A stretch of DNA of 64,000 nucleotides from Ignavibacteriota bacterium (GTDB lineage: Bacteria > Bacteroidota > Ignavibacteria > Ignavibacteriales > Melioribacteraceae). A model generated the notes under the pieces. It saw nothing but the letters and a program-made list of their open reading frames with translations, ran no database searches and had not been told where the DNA came from. The position numbers and the translations under genes are program-made. Location: NCBI GenBank assembly GCA_013112585.1, contig JABFGH010000010.1, positions 113,871-177,870 of the forward strand, given 5' to 3'. Positions 1 through 8,693 of this stretch are shown here, piece by piece. Numbering within the stretch: position 1 is the stretch's first letter; every line of letters starts with the position of its first letter.

Positions 1-133
1 CAAATAGTAAAAATAGTTCAAAGAAAATTTAAGAACATCGGGATTCTCCCGAAGGGATTCCTTTGGAAGCAATGACAAAACATATGTTATTCAAAGGTTT
101 CTTATATGTAATACTCCAAATCCTTATTATTTT

Positions 134-693
134 CGATTACACGATTACACGATTACACGATTACACGATTATTCGATTTCCGATTATCGCTTCTATCCGT
201 CTCTACGTTTCCGCATCTCCACGTTTCTACGTCTCTACGTCTCCACAAAAATGTCACTCCTACGGAGATCGATCAATACTTCTCAATCAAAGTTTTAGCT
301 AATTATGAAATAAAAAATGAATCAACCTCTCCCTTAATCCCTCTCCTTACTAAGGAGAGGGACACAGGGTGAGGTTGAAAAGAATAACAAACCGATATAA
401 CAGAAAACAAGAATTTACGTCTTCACGTCTCCACAAAAGAATGCCACTCCTACGGAGTTCTATCGAAACTTCTCTTTCATTCTTCTATAAAAATTTCATC
501 CCTACGGGATCATAATTCACTGCCCATAAACTTAAAGCCTGACAGCATATATAAATTATTTTTATTTTCGATTACACGATTACTCGATTATTCGATTACC
601 GCAAACTCATTTCACTCCTGCCGGCAGGCAGGTTTCACATCTGCCATTTTACCTCTCTACGTTTCTACGTCTCTACGTTTAACGTCTCAACGT
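134..693. repeat. Two interleaved 8-bp minisatellites and REP-like palindromes (intergenic 1-811)
   Basis: The first 811 bases hold no credible gene. Two different 8-base tandem repeats each occur twice: units like cgattaca at 134-180 and again at 569-600, and units like ctctacgt/ttctacgt at 191-246 and again at 653-693. Between them, 324-377 is a nested palindrome: caacctc at the left end matches gaggttg at the right end, and the inner arms 339-349 and 351-361 are ccctctcctta/taaggagaggg. The phrase cactcctacggag occurs near 254 and 445, and a cctgccggcagg palindrome lies near 618-632. An open frame at 63-302 consists largely of these repeats and is not a gene. Confidence 0.8.
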
Positions 694-811
694 AACCCCC
701 GCAAATAAATTAACCTTGCAATAGTTTGTTAAGCAGATTAGATTTGAAAAGTGTAAAAAATGTTGAATGAAAATACACCCTCAAACAAATAATAATAATC
801 CGCGACATTAG

Positions 812-3800
812 TTGAAAAGTAGATCCCTTCTAATAAATATTATTTTGATTATGTTCATCTCGGCAAGCGGAGTATTTGCACAGGGCTACTATGCAACTAC
901 AACTGTTACTGATACAATTCCAATTAATTTTGATAACCGTTATTCTGTTTCTTCCGTTTCAATAATTCCGCTCACAGAAAAAATCATTTTACGCGGCAAA
1001 GTACTTAACAAAAATGATTACAAAATTTCATATCAAAAAGGAAGTTTCTCTCTTTCGGGTTCACTTGCGTACTCAATTTTTGATACACTCTATGTTAGCT
1101 ATGATGCATTAAAATTATCACTTAAAAAAAATTACAGCAGAAGAAGTTTGGTTGTAAAGTATGACGAAGAAACCGGCGATACGATAAAAGTTTTTCAATC
1201 AGCAAACTCACTGCTAAGTTCTGAATCAATTTTTGGTAGAGGAATACAAAAGAGCGGAACGTTGGTTAGAGGTTTTACAGTTGGTACAACCAGAGATTTT
1301 ACAGTTAGCAGCGGATTACGGTTGCAATTATCCGGTCAGCTTTCTGAAGATATTGAAATTGTTGCCGCTCTCACTGACGAAAACTCTCCCATTCAGCCGG
1401 AGGGGAACACAGAACGTTTAGAAGAATTGGATAAAGTTTTCATTCAGGTACGGCACCCGAATGCAATTGGCACTTTTGGCGATTTTGATCTCAATGAAAG
1501 AATAGGTGAGTTTGGTTTAGTTACGAGAAAACTGAAGGGATTAAAGAGTGAATTCATTTTTGATGATTATCAAGCTACGGTTGCTATTGCGGGATCACGA
1601 GGTAAGTTTAATACTAACCAGTTTAACGGCACGGATGGACTGCAAGGTCCTTACCGCCTAAACGGTATTAACAATGAACGAGACATTATAGTTATTGCCG
1701 GAAGTGAGAAAGTTTTTATTGACGGCGAACAGATGAAACGCGGCGAGAATAATGATTACGTGATAGAGTATTCCAGTGCGGAGCTTACATTTACGCCGCA
1801 GAGAGTTATCACATCTTCAACTAGAATTACAGTTGATTTTGAATATACGGACAGGCAATACGATAGAAATTTCTTCGGTGCAAATTTTAAGTCATCCTTT
1901 TTTGATGATAAATTAAAAATTAAACTTAACTATGCGCGTGAAGGTGATAATGAAGGCAGCCCAATTGATCTTATTCTTAGCGAAAGTGATATTAAAATTT
2001 TGGAAGATGCAGGTGACGATAGATTTAAAGCTGTAAAGACCGGTGTTGCTTTGGTTCCGCCGGATTCCACCGGCAGAAGAGTTGGAATCTACACTCAGAT
2101 CGATACTACACTAAACGGTGAATCTTTTCAAATTTATAAATATGCTCCCGGGGATACTAACTCAGTTTATTCTGTAAAGTTTAGTCAGGTTGGCAACGGC
2201 AATGGCGACTATGTTAGAGAAAGCTTAGGCAACTACACTTTTATTGGAATTGGGCAGGGAGATTACCTTCCCATAAATCTATTGCCGCTGCCGCAACTAA
2301 AACAAATGGGTAATATTTTAATAGAGGCTGAGCCATTCAAAGATGTGAATATTGGTTTGGAGCTCGCCGGAAGTCTCTTTGATAAAAATACTTTTTCAAA
2401 ACTGGATGGCAATGATGATGGCGGAGCTGCAAGAACAATTACCCTTAATATTAAACCGCGTGAATTAAATATCGGGAATATTAGTTTTGGCAAAGCGGGT
2501 CTAACATTTAAAGATAGGTTTGTACACAGCCGTTTTACAAGTCTTGATAGATTTAACGACATTGAGTTTAACAGAGATTATAATGTTGGAACCGATGCAG
2601 GTGAGAACGAGCAGCTTCGTGAATTTGGACTAAAGTTGATTCCCGTGGATGAACTGAATGTGACCTCAAAATATGGATTTCTGAAAAGGGGAGAGAGCTT
2701 AACATCTAACAGGTTTTTAACCGATGTTAATTTCAGTAATCAAAAAACGTATAACGTAGTTTATGATTTTGATTATGTAGAAACAAAACGACCAACACTT
2801 AAAAGTAATTGGACAAAACAGCTTGGTGATGCTTCATATCAATTTGGAAAATTTAGACCGGGTGTTAATTTTCTATCGGAGGAAAAAAAAGATAAAATTC
2901 CAAATAAAGATTCATTAAGCAGCGGAAGCCTGAAATATCTTGAAGGTGCGCCATATATTGAAGTAAGTGATATTTCCGGTTTTAGTTTTCTTGCAAAGTA
3001 TTCCATCCGTGATGAATCATTTCCGATTGATGGTCAGCTTGAAAAAGAATCAAGAGCTTCGATGACAACATTTTCATCAAAGTATCGTGGAATTAAAGAA
3101 GTTTCAACATCACTGGATCTTACAGTTCGAAAGAAAAAATTTACCGACAAATTTAAGCAGCGCGGATTAAGCGATAATGAAACTGTGCTTATCAAATCTC
3201 AAACAAGATTAAACTTTTGGAACAAACTGGTTGACAGTGATATATTTTATGAGGCATCTACAAAAGCTTCATCACGATTAGAAAAAGTTTTTATTAAAGT
3301 TCCGAGAGGGGATGGGAATTATATTTTTCTAGGCGATTTGAACAACAACGGATTGCCTGACGAAAGTGAATTTGAGCAAGTGACTGATGACGGTGATTTT
3401 ATTCAATCGACTGTGCCGACAACAAAACTTTTTCCGGTAATAGAATTAAAGGCGAGCACACGATGGAAGTTTGATCTGAAAAAACTTTTTAGAAATGCTG
3501 ATAGTTTTATCGAGAAGATAGTAAAACCAATTTCTACAGAAACATTTTTACGTGTTGAGGAGAACAGCACAGTTGAGGAGACGAGCAAAATTTATTTGAT
3601 GAAGTTCTCCAACTTCCTAAATGATTCAACGACAATACGCGGGTTTAACCAGCTTCAGCAGGATATTCATCTTTTCCGCAACCGCTCCGATCTTTCTCTC
3701 CGCTTTAGATATATCGAGCGTGAAAACTTAAACAGATTTACTGCCGGAATTGAGAGGGGATCATTCACTGAACGAAGTTTGCGGCTCCGTTTCAAATTAG

Positions 3801-4285
3801 TTAAAGAAGTTAGTAATCAGACCGAGATAATTAATCAATCAGATAACGTAAGCGCACCTGCCTCATCAAATCGTGCAAGACAAGTAAGCAGCAACTCGTT
3901 TAACACAGATTTTTCCTACCGACCAATTAGAAATTTAGAAGTAGGATTTAAAGTAAGCTTTGGCAGGATTGAAGATAACTTTCCGACGACGCCAACTGTG
4001 ATCGATAATAATTTTCAGTCACTTAGATTTAATTTATCATTTGCTGGTAAAGGGAGAATTAGAGCTGAAGCGGAACGTGATGAATTGCTTTCCAGTACAA
4101 CAACTAACGCAATTCCATTTGAAGTTACGCGAGGAAAAGTGATTGGCAAAAATTATAGATGGCGTTTCAGCTTTGATTACAGAGTAGCGGCGAATTTTCA
4201 AACAACAGTTAGCTATGACGGCAGAAAGCAAGGTGAAGGAAAAGTTGTTCACACAATGCGCGCAGAAGCTCGTGCATATTTTTAA
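812..4285 (+). CDS. Large outer-membrane β-barrel protein, possibly SprA-like
   Basis: This 1157-residue protein begins at TTG and has a Sec signal peptide ending near ...SGVFAQ. The first in-frame ATG lies inside the hydrophobic stretch, so TTG is the better start. After about 130 residues comes a segment with QLSGQLSEDIEIVAAL and the word PIQPEGNTERLEELDKVFIQ, which resembles a segment I associate with SprA-type and related Bacteroidota surface proteins. The rest is rich in alternating aromatic/polar strands and ends in F, as expected of an outer-membrane barrel. I see no catalytic motif. It stands alone, with repeats on both sides. The location is fairly sure; the SprA link is tentative and the function unknown. 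Confidence 0.7.
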   Translation: MKSRSLLINIILIMFISASGVFAQGYYATTTVTDTIPINFDNRYSVSSVSIIPLTEKIILRGKVLNKNDYKISYQKGSFSLSGSLAYSIFDTLYVSYDALKLSLKKNYSRRSLVVKYDEETGDTIKVFQSANSLLSSESIFGRGIQKSGTLVRGFTVGTTRDFTVSSGLRLQLSGQLSEDIEIVAALTDENSPIQPEGNTERLEELDKVFIQVRHPNAIGTFGDFDLNERIGEFGLVTRKLKGLKSEFIFDDYQATVAIAGSRGKFNTNQFNGTDGLQGPYRLNGINNERDIIVIAGSEKVFIDGEQMKRGENNDYVIEYSSAELTFTPQRVITSSTRITVDFEYTDRQYDRNFFGANFKSSFFDDKLKIKLNYAREGDNEGSPIDLILSESDIKILEDAGDDRFKAVKTGVALVPPDSTGRRVGIYTQIDTTLNGESFQIYKYAPGDTNSVYSVKFSQVGNGNGDYVRESLGNYTFIGIGQGDYLPINLLPLPQLKQMGNILIEAEPFKDVNIGLELAGSLFDKNTFSKLDGNDDGGAARTITLNIKPRELNIGNISFGKAGLTFKDRFVHSRFTSLDRFNDIEFNRDYNVGTDAGENEQLREFGLKLIPVDELNVTSKYGFLKRGESLTSNRFLTDVNFSNQKTYNVVYDFDYVETKRPTLKSNWTKQLGDASYQFGKFRPGVNFLSEEKKDKIPNKDSLSSGSLKYLEGAPYIEVSDISGFSFLAKYSIRDESFPIDGQLEKESRASMTTFSSKYRGIKEVSTSLDLTVRKKKFTDKFKQRGLSDNETVLIKSQTRLNFWNKLVDSDIFYEASTKASSRLEKVFIKVPRGDGNYIFLGDLNNNGLPDESEFEQVTDDGDFIQSTVPTTKLFPVIELKASTRWKFDLKKLFRNADSFIEKIVKPISTETFLRVEENSTVEETSKIYLMKFSNFLNDSTTIRGFNQLQQDIHLFRNRSDLSLRFRYIERENLNRFTAGIERGSFTERSLRLRFKLVKEVSNQTEIINQSDNVSAPASSNRARQVSSNSFNTDFSYRPIRNLEVGFKVSFGRIEDNFPTTPTVIDNNFQSLRFNLSFAGKGRIRAEAERDELLSSTTTNAIPFEVTRGKVIGKNYRWRFSFDYRVAANFQTTVSYDGRKQGEGKVVHTMRAEARAYF

Positions 4286-4311
4286 CCCGAATTATGCAAA
4301 ATTGAAAATTG

Positions 4312-4430
4312 CACGGTGCTTCAGCTCCGTGAATATTGAGCAGACAAGTTCATTGGGTTTTAACCCAAAAGGTTTTGGGCTAAAGCCCCCACATATTTCT
4401 TAAATTTTATCACCGTCATAAATGACGGTG
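4312..4430. repeat. Cluster of five short palindromes
   Basis: Five short inverted repeats follow each other just after the preceding stop codon: cacggtgcttcagctccgtg (4312-4331), a tgggttttaaccca palindrome (about 4353-4367), ccaaaaggttttgg (4364-4379), gggctaaagccc (4377-4388) and caccgtcataaatgacggtg (4411-4430). Several share bases with their neighbours. None is followed by a clear T run, so they are not simple terminators. They look like packed REP-type elements. Confidence 0.7.
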
Positions 4431-4506
4431 CAATTAAAATGACAATTTTAATTAGGTTTTATAAATTTCTTCTAATGCTTATAAAAAGATTAAATAACTT
4501 TATCAA

Positions 4507-4707
4507 TTAGGTTGTTGAGTAATTCAGCTAGGGATAATATTTAATATTATCGGCATTATATTTCCGGTTGAATAAATCGAAACAACCGGCAAGTAAAATG
4601 AAACTCATCACTGCCGTTTTCGATACGTCCGCTAAAATACAGCGGACTACTCAAACTCCGTTTTGATTGAAAATAGTTTTTCAATTTCTCACATCTATGG
4701 TCACTAG
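4507..4707. repeat. ~200-bp dispersed repeat, copy A
   Basis: This stretch is repeated with many substitutions 266 bases downstream (4773-4975). Both begin ttaggttgttgagtaattc and end near catctatggt/catctacggt. Each unit carries two imperfect hairpins. The first pairs gttgttgagtaattcagc with ccggttgaat...cgaaacaac; the second pairs cgatac-tccgc with gcgga-ctactc. No open reading frame is conserved between the copies. A non-coding mobile (MITE-like) or structured-RNA origin is possible. Confidence 0.75.
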
Positions 4708-4772
4708 TAAATAAACTTGTGAGGTAATGTTCAAAGACTTAGAAATAATCAAAATAAAATCACACAATGAAT

Positions 4773-4975
4773 TTAGGTTGTTGAGTAATTCAGCCGATGA
4801 TAAACTTAAATATTGCCAGCATTATATTTCCGGCTGAATGTATCGAAACAACCGGCAAGAAAAATGAAATTGATCACTACCGTTTTCGATACATCCGCCA
4901 AAATACGGCGGACTACTCAAACTCCGTTTTGATTAAAATTGGTTTTTCCATTTGTTACATCTACGGTAATTAGAT
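4773..4975. repeat. ~200-bp dispersed repeat, copy B
   Basis: This is the second copy of the unit at 4507-4707, in the same orientation. Its palindromes are better preserved: cagcc near the left arm matches ggctg, and atccgcc matches ggcgga. Differences between the copies tend to leave the arms paired (for example ccgct/agcgg in A against ccgcc/ggcgg in B), which suggests selection on structure. Confidence 0.75.
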
Positions 4976-5000
4976 TTTAACCCCTTGTGGATTAAAATTA

Positions 5001-5088
5001 TGACTACGAAGTAGTCAAACTTAAAATAGCCATAGGTGCAGCCTATGGACTTATGTGAGTTAGAAAGAAATACAACCCCAACGGGGTT
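5001..5088. repeat. Three short palindromes upstream of the Nudix gene
   Basis: Three inverted repeats lie in line: tgactacgaagtagtca (5001-5017), ccataggtgcagcctatgg (5030-5048) and aaccccaacggggtt (5074-5088). The actac/gtagt and cccc/gggg types recur at 33881-33990, so they belong to genome-wide families rather than to this gene. Confidence 0.75.
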
Positions 5089-5155
5089 GAAGTCAAATTA
5101 AGAAATCAATAATCAAATGAAGAAATAAATTATTAAATTTGATAAAGAGAAAATC

Positions 5156-5620
5156 ATGAAAGTTGAATCCTATTTAATTGAAGCACACATGTTCCGCAAA
5201 ACCAAGAGCGGACTTGAATACCTGTTGCTTAAACGTGCAAGTAACGAAAAATACCCCGGAGTTTGGCAAATGGTTACGGGCGCTGTAGAAGAAAATGAAA
5301 AGGGATACGAAACCGCAATTAGAGAAATTAAAGAAGAAACGAATTTAACTCCGGCTAAATTTTGGGTTGTGCCCCGCATGAATTCATTTTACTCACCTGA
5401 AAAAAATAGTGTTTGCATGGTTCCCGTATTTGCGACATTGGTAGAAGATGGAGAAGTAACTTTATCAGAGGAGCACACAGAATATAAATGGGTTAATAAA
5501 GCAGAAGCGCAAAAACTTTTGGCCTGGCCCGGACAAAGAAAATCTGTGCAGATAATTGAAGACTACTTTACTAATGAACAAAGTTTTCTGAAGTTTGTGG
5601 AGATAGAAATAAATGAATAA
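5156..5620 (+). CDS. Nudix hydrolase, NudB-like
   Basis: This 154-residue cytosolic protein should hydrolyse a nucleoside diphosphate linked to another group (Nudix superfamily). The Nudix box is complete in its metal-binding core: GAVEENE, seven residues, then REIKEETNL. The usual Gly near its end is Asn. The words WQMVTGAVE and EEHTEYKWV resemble the dihydroneopterin-triphosphate pyrophosphatase NudB of folate synthesis, so a role there is possible but not shown. It starts at ATG after a weak purine stretch. The gene stands alone between repeats. The family is sure; the substrate is not. Confidence 0.85.
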   Translation: MKVESYLIEAHMFRKTKSGLEYLLLKRASNEKYPGVWQMVTGAVEENEKGYETAIREIKEETNLTPAKFWVVPRMNSFYSPEKNSVCMVPVFATLVEDGEVTLSEEHTEYKWVNKAEAQKLLAWPGQRKSVQIIEDYFTNEQSFLKFVEIEINE

Positions 5621-5628
5621 TAATCTTT

Positions 5629-5651
5629 CAGTCACAGTGCGACCGTGACTG
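5629..5651. repeat. REP palindrome of the cagtcacggt family, copy 1 (reverse orientation)
   Basis: The arms cagtcac and gtgactg surround a gc-rich centre. The same element in the other orientation is at 6159-6180, with degenerate copies at 7465-7492 and 7659-7681. Four copies in 2 kb, each beside a small accessory gene, point to a local REP family. Confidence 0.75.
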
Positions 5652-5673
5652 CCAAGGTGGAGGTAAGTAGCAT

Positions 5674-6144
5674 ATGAAGAAGTCAAATTTTATTTACATA
5701 TTACTTTTATTTATTGTGGGTTGTTCAAGATATTTTGAATTAATACCAATATCATATGAAGGAAATCTTGATTCTGAAATAAATCAAGAAAAAATATTTT
5801 TATATTTCGATTCTGACACAGTGAGAATTAGCGCAAGCACTACTTATTATAATTTGGATAGTACATTGGATGCTTTTATTTACTTACACGTCAAAAATGA
5901 GGATGACAAATGGTATGATGAATACTCATTTTTTTTAACTGATGACAAGAAATTTAAATTATTCCCTTACAGCATCGGGAATAGAAAAGTAGGCAATTCT
6001 ACTGATTCCTTGGATTATCGTTATAGTATAATGTTCCATCCTGGAGACTTTATAAAATACCCTATCAATTTTCATATAGTTGGTTTAGATAATCGAGAGC
6101 ACATAATTACATTTATTCCTAAAAGAATAGAGGATATAGAATAG
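5674..6144 (+). CDS. Small lipoprotein of unknown function
   Basis: This 156-residue protein has a lipoprotein signal: MKKSNF, a hydrophobic run, then the lipobox IVGC with Cys17, so the mature protein should be lipid-anchored. The remainder is polar and β-rich with many Asp and Tyr and no motif I recognise. A good ribosome site (ggagg) lies about nine bases before the ATG. REP palindromes lie on both sides, and a second lipoprotein-like gene with an internal stop follows at 6209. The two may form a module acquired together; that is inference. Confidence 0.75.
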   Translation: MKKSNFIYILLLFIVGCSRYFELIPISYEGNLDSEINQEKIFLYFDSDTVRISASTTYYNLDSTLDAFIYLHVKNEDDKWYDEYSFFLTDDKKFKLFPYSIGNRKVGNSTDSLDYRYSIMFHPGDFIKYPINFHIVGLDNREHIITFIPKRIEDIE

Positions 6145-6158
6145 CACCAAGTTAAGGG

Positions 6159-6180
6159 CAGTCACGGTCGCACCGTGACT
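6159..6180. repeat. REP palindrome of the cagtcacggt family, copy 2
   Basis: The arms agtcacggt and accgtgact are perfectly complementary around cgc. The element lies between the two small lipoprotein genes and matches copy 1 (5629-5651) in inverse orientation. Confidence 0.75.
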
Positions 6181-6208
6181 TTCAAGCAAACCTGATAAGG
6201 GAAAAAAT

Positions 6209-6598
6209 ATGTCGAACTTTAGAATTATTTTATTTCCCATGTTAATTTTGTTGTTACTAAATAATTGTTCCATGGAATGCGAAGTGGATAAAATTACAGT
6301 AATTAACGGATTATAAAATTATCAAAGCATAATTGGTTATAGACGAAACTGCCATGCGACTTCAGCTTACTCAGTGAATGTTTCTTTTATTCATCCGGAA
6401 TTAAATATTAAAAAAGAGAGAGGTCAAATTTTTCGGATTACTCATGCCTCAGATATAAAGCTTGAAAAAGTAAATAAGGATACAGTAAAAATTATTTATG
6501 GAGGTCCTGAAAGAAGAGTTTCAACAAAAGTTGAGAACATGTATGGTATAGAATTTATTTATGTAAATACATGGAAAATTAAAAAAAAGAAGAATTAA
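6209..6598 (+). pseudogene. Lipoprotein gene interrupted by an in-frame TAA
   Basis: An ATG at 6209 opens MSNFRIILFP followed by leucines and NNCS, a lipoprotein signal with Cys20. The frame runs 35 codons to TAA at 6314-6316. Directly after that stop the same frame stays open to 6598, giving NYQSIIGYRRNCHATSAY and about 75 further residues of protein-like sequence. The downstream part has only a GTG at 6374, without a ribosome site, and no signal peptide. One 129-codon gene with a single nonsense codon is the simplest reading, either decay or a base error. The product is unrecognised. Confidence 0.65.
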
Positions 6599-6752
6599 GC
6601 TTTTGCTCGATTGTTAAGTTTTGGAGTTAGACACGGTACGAAAATAATTCTAGATCCTATTTTCAAATGGAACAACCTAATAAAAATCTGCACCCAGAAA
6701 TTCAAAAACACTTTATACAAAATTTAGATAGACAACTTTCAAAAGAGACTGC

Positions 6753-7031
6753 TCAAGCGCTATGTCTAAGTTCACTATCAATTCTTTCCTTTAATATTAT
6801 TTTAATTAAAGATTGGTAAGGAACGTCCCTTTTATTAGCAATTATTTTAATATCATTTAGTAAAAACTCAGGCAGCCTTAAGGAAATAGTTTTAGTTGAG
6901 GGCTTCAAGTTTGGAAATGATACTGATTTTGAAGTCTTCCAGTCCAAATATTCAGTTGAATCATTTTTTGACCAGAATTCTCTTTCTTCTTCTTCAGTTT
7001 TAAATTTCGGTATTCTTTTTAATTTCTTCAT
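6753..7031 (-). CDS. brnA: BrnA-like CopG/ribbon-helix-helix antitoxin
   Basis: This 92-residue protein neutralises and co-represses with the adjacent toxin, as known for BrnA-type antitoxins. The N-terminal half (KFKTEEEEREFW...) is the toxin-binding part of CopG-type antitoxins. The C-terminal half, with TISLRLPEFLLNDIKIIANK, is the ribbon-helix-helix DNA-binding segment. Its start overlaps the toxin gene's end by 32 bases, so translation is coupled. The toxin-first order is typical of brnTA. Expression is likely autorepressed by the pair through the promoter region above 7317; no operator was verified. Confidence 0.85.
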   Translation of the reverse strand: MKKLKRIPKFKTEEEEREFWSKNDSTEYLDWKTSKSVSFPNLKPSTKTISLRLPEFLLNDIKIIANKRDVPYQSLIKIILKERIDSELRHSA

Positions 7032-7317
7032 TGTAAGTTCTTCTTTCTTTTTTATTCATATCTCTTGCTGAAATAACTCTTATTAAATTTTTTCTAATTG
7101 TAAAAACAATAAATAATTTTCTATCTAATTCGGTTCTACCTAATGCAAACCATCTTATTTCATGTTGCGAATGTTTTGCATTTTCAGCAATTATTAAAGG
7201 TTCATTAAAAAATATTTGTTCGCACTCAATATGCAATACTTTATGTTTGAGCCAGTTTTTATCAATATTGCCTTTATCCCACTGAAATCCGGTAATATTT
7301 TCAAAAATATTTTTCAT
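7000..7317 (-). CDS. brnT: BrnT-like ribonuclease toxin
   Basis: This 105-residue protein matches the BrnT toxin family (RelE-like fold, ribonuclease that stops translation). Family words visible are FQWDKGNIDKNWLKH near the N-terminus, EIRWFALGRTELDRKLFIVFT in the middle and VISARDMNKKERRTYNE at the C-terminus, where the catalytic Arg and His/Lys residues of the family lie. It starts at ATG and is upstream of its antitoxin with a 32-base overlap. Unlike the toxin-antitoxin pairs at 42-43 kb this one appears intact. The flanks are REP-rich and lack housekeeping genes. Confidence 0.85.
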   Translation of the reverse strand: MKNIFENITGFQWDKGNIDKNWLKHKVLHIECEQIFFNEPLIIAENAKHSQHEIRWFALGRTELDRKLFIVFTIRKNLIRVISARDMNKKERRTYNEEIKKNTEI

Positions 7318-7371
7318 TCATGTGTATATTACAAAAATATACAAATATTTGCAACGGTCGAGCAATTATAA

Positions 7372-7452
7372 ATTAACGAAGGCGAACTTGAAGACTTAAT
7401 TGAAATTGCAGTTAGGGAACATGAGCTTGGAATTCAGGTTGCGAAAAAGTAA
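7372..7452 (+). pseudogene. Possible C-terminal gene relic in intergenic region 7318-7760
   Basis: Between BrnT and the PfkB gene lie 440 bases without a gene. A short open stretch ends at TAA 7450 and would give INEGELEDLIEIAVREHELG and a few more residues. It has protein-like composition but no start codon and a stop just before it, so it may be the tail of a lost gene. Degenerate REP copies follow at 7465-7492 and 7659-7681, and palindromic stretches containing cctgcttgtcggcagacagg and cctgctgcaagcagg lie at about 7512-7610. I see nothing else here. Confidence 0.3.
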
Positions 7453-7658
7453 AACTAGTATGGTTGTCACGGTCGCAGGTCTGTCCGTGAACTTGTAAAT
7501 AGTTTTGCTGAACCTGCTTGTCGGCAGACAGGTTTATTTCAGCATCTAAAAATAAAACAAAATCAATACGTTAGATTCTGAAACGAGTTTGCCTGCTGCA
7601 AGCAGGTTCAGAATGACTCAAATCTTTAGTTCTAGCACAAGTTCCGCACCGTTAAAAA

Positions 7659-7681
7659 CAGTTACGGTTGCACCGTGACTG
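7659..7681. repeat. REP palindrome of the cagtcacggt family, copy 4
   Basis: The arms cagttacggt and accgtgactg flank tgc. This is a slightly diverged copy of the elements at 5629 and 6159. A more degenerate third copy lies at 7465-7492. Confidence 0.7.
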
Positions 7682-7760
7682 AACAAAAACAAATTTTACC
7701 TTTTAATAGACTTTTGCCTCACAATTTCAGATTTTTACACTTCGAATTTAAAATCAATAC

Positions 7761-8693
7761 ATGGAGATAGTTTTGGGATTATTAATAGTCGGTTCTGTAG
7801 CACTTGACACAATTGAAACACCTTATGATAAAATAGATAACGCACTTGGCGGTTCAACAACTTACATTTCTGTAGCATCAAGTTACTTTACTGATCCGGT
7901 TGATATAATCGGTGTTGTAGGCGATGATTTTGACGAAGCACATATAAAAATGTTAAAGAGACACAACATTGGAATGGATGGACTGCAGATAATTAAAGGC
8001 GGCAAAACTTTCCGCTGGGGCGGCAGATACCATGAAAATTTTAATGTCCGCGATACACTTTTCACCGACTTAAATGTGTTCGAAACATTTGATCCTAAAA
8101 TTCCGGAAAACCTCCGCAACGCAGAATATGTAGTGCTTGGAAATATCCATCCAGCCTTGCAGATGAATGTGCTTGATCAAATGAACGACCCCGAATTTAT
8201 TGTCTGCGATACAATGAACTTGTGGATAGATATTTCAAAAAATGAATTGCTCGAAGTTATCAAGCGTGTTGATATTTTGATCATTAACGATTCCGAAGCG
8301 CAAATGCTTTCAGGTGAACCGAATATTATTAAAGCTGCAAAAATGATACAGGATATGGGTCCCGAATATTTAATAATTAAAAAGGGTGAACACGGCGCAC
8401 TTCTATTCGGAGATGATAATATTTTTTCAGCTCCCGCATTTCCAATGTTCAACGTTTTTGATCCGACCGGAGCAGGAGATACTTTTGCCGGCGGATTTGC
8501 AGGTTATCTCCACAAGAAAAAAGATCTAAGTTTTGAATCTATGAAGCAGGCTGTAATTTACGGAAGTACACTCGCTTCATTCTGTGTTGAAAAATTCAGC
8601 ACCAAGGGAATTGAAGATTTACCGAAAGAAAAAATTTATGAAAGATTTACCGCATTCAGAGACTTGAGTAGGTTCGAAGATGGGCAGCTTTAA
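7761..8693 (+). CDS. PfkB-family sugar/nucleoside kinase
   Basis: This is a cytosolic ATP-dependent kinase of the ribokinase/PfkB family. The family's C-terminal signature is present as FDPTGAGDTFAGGFAGYL, with the catalytic Asp in GAGD, and GGSTTYISVASS marks the N-terminal substrate region. The substrate cannot be read from sequence. The first ATG gives 310 residues; a TTG at 7773, five bases after ggaga, would give 306 residues beginning GLLIVGSVALD and is an equally good start. The gene overlaps mtnA by 14 bases. Because mtnA acts on methylthioribose-1-phosphate, this kinase may act on a related nucleoside or sugar; that is inference. Confidence 0.85.
   Translation: MEIVLGLLIVGSVALDTIETPYDKIDNALGGSTTYISVASSYFTDPVDIIGVVGDDFDEAHIKMLKRHNIGMDGLQIIKGGKTFRWGGRYHENFNVRDTLFTDLNVFETFDPKIPENLRNAEYVVLGNIHPALQMNVLDQMNDPEFIVCDTMNLWIDISKNELLEVIKRVDILIINDSEAQMLSGEPNIIKAAKMIQDMGPEYLIIKKGEHGALLFGDDNIFSAPAFPMFNVFDPTGAGDTFAGGFAGYLHKKKDLSFESMKQAVIYGSTLASFCVEKFSTKGIEDLPKEKIYERFTAFRDLSRFEDGQL

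Noticed and set aside
63..302. Open reading frame over the left-edge repeats
   Set aside because: It translates the 8-base tandem repeats in shifting frames and has repetitive, low-complexity content; no gene features.
4507..5090. CRISPR array
   Set aside because: Repeats and palindromes here are irregular in length and spacing, with no uniform direct repeat and spacer pattern and no cas gene in the window.
6667..6819. Possible 50-residue plus-strand protein starting MEQPNKNLHPEIQ
   Set aside because: The first 30 residues look protein-like, but it ends inside brnA on the opposite strand and has no RBS; at most a gene remnant, so not listed.
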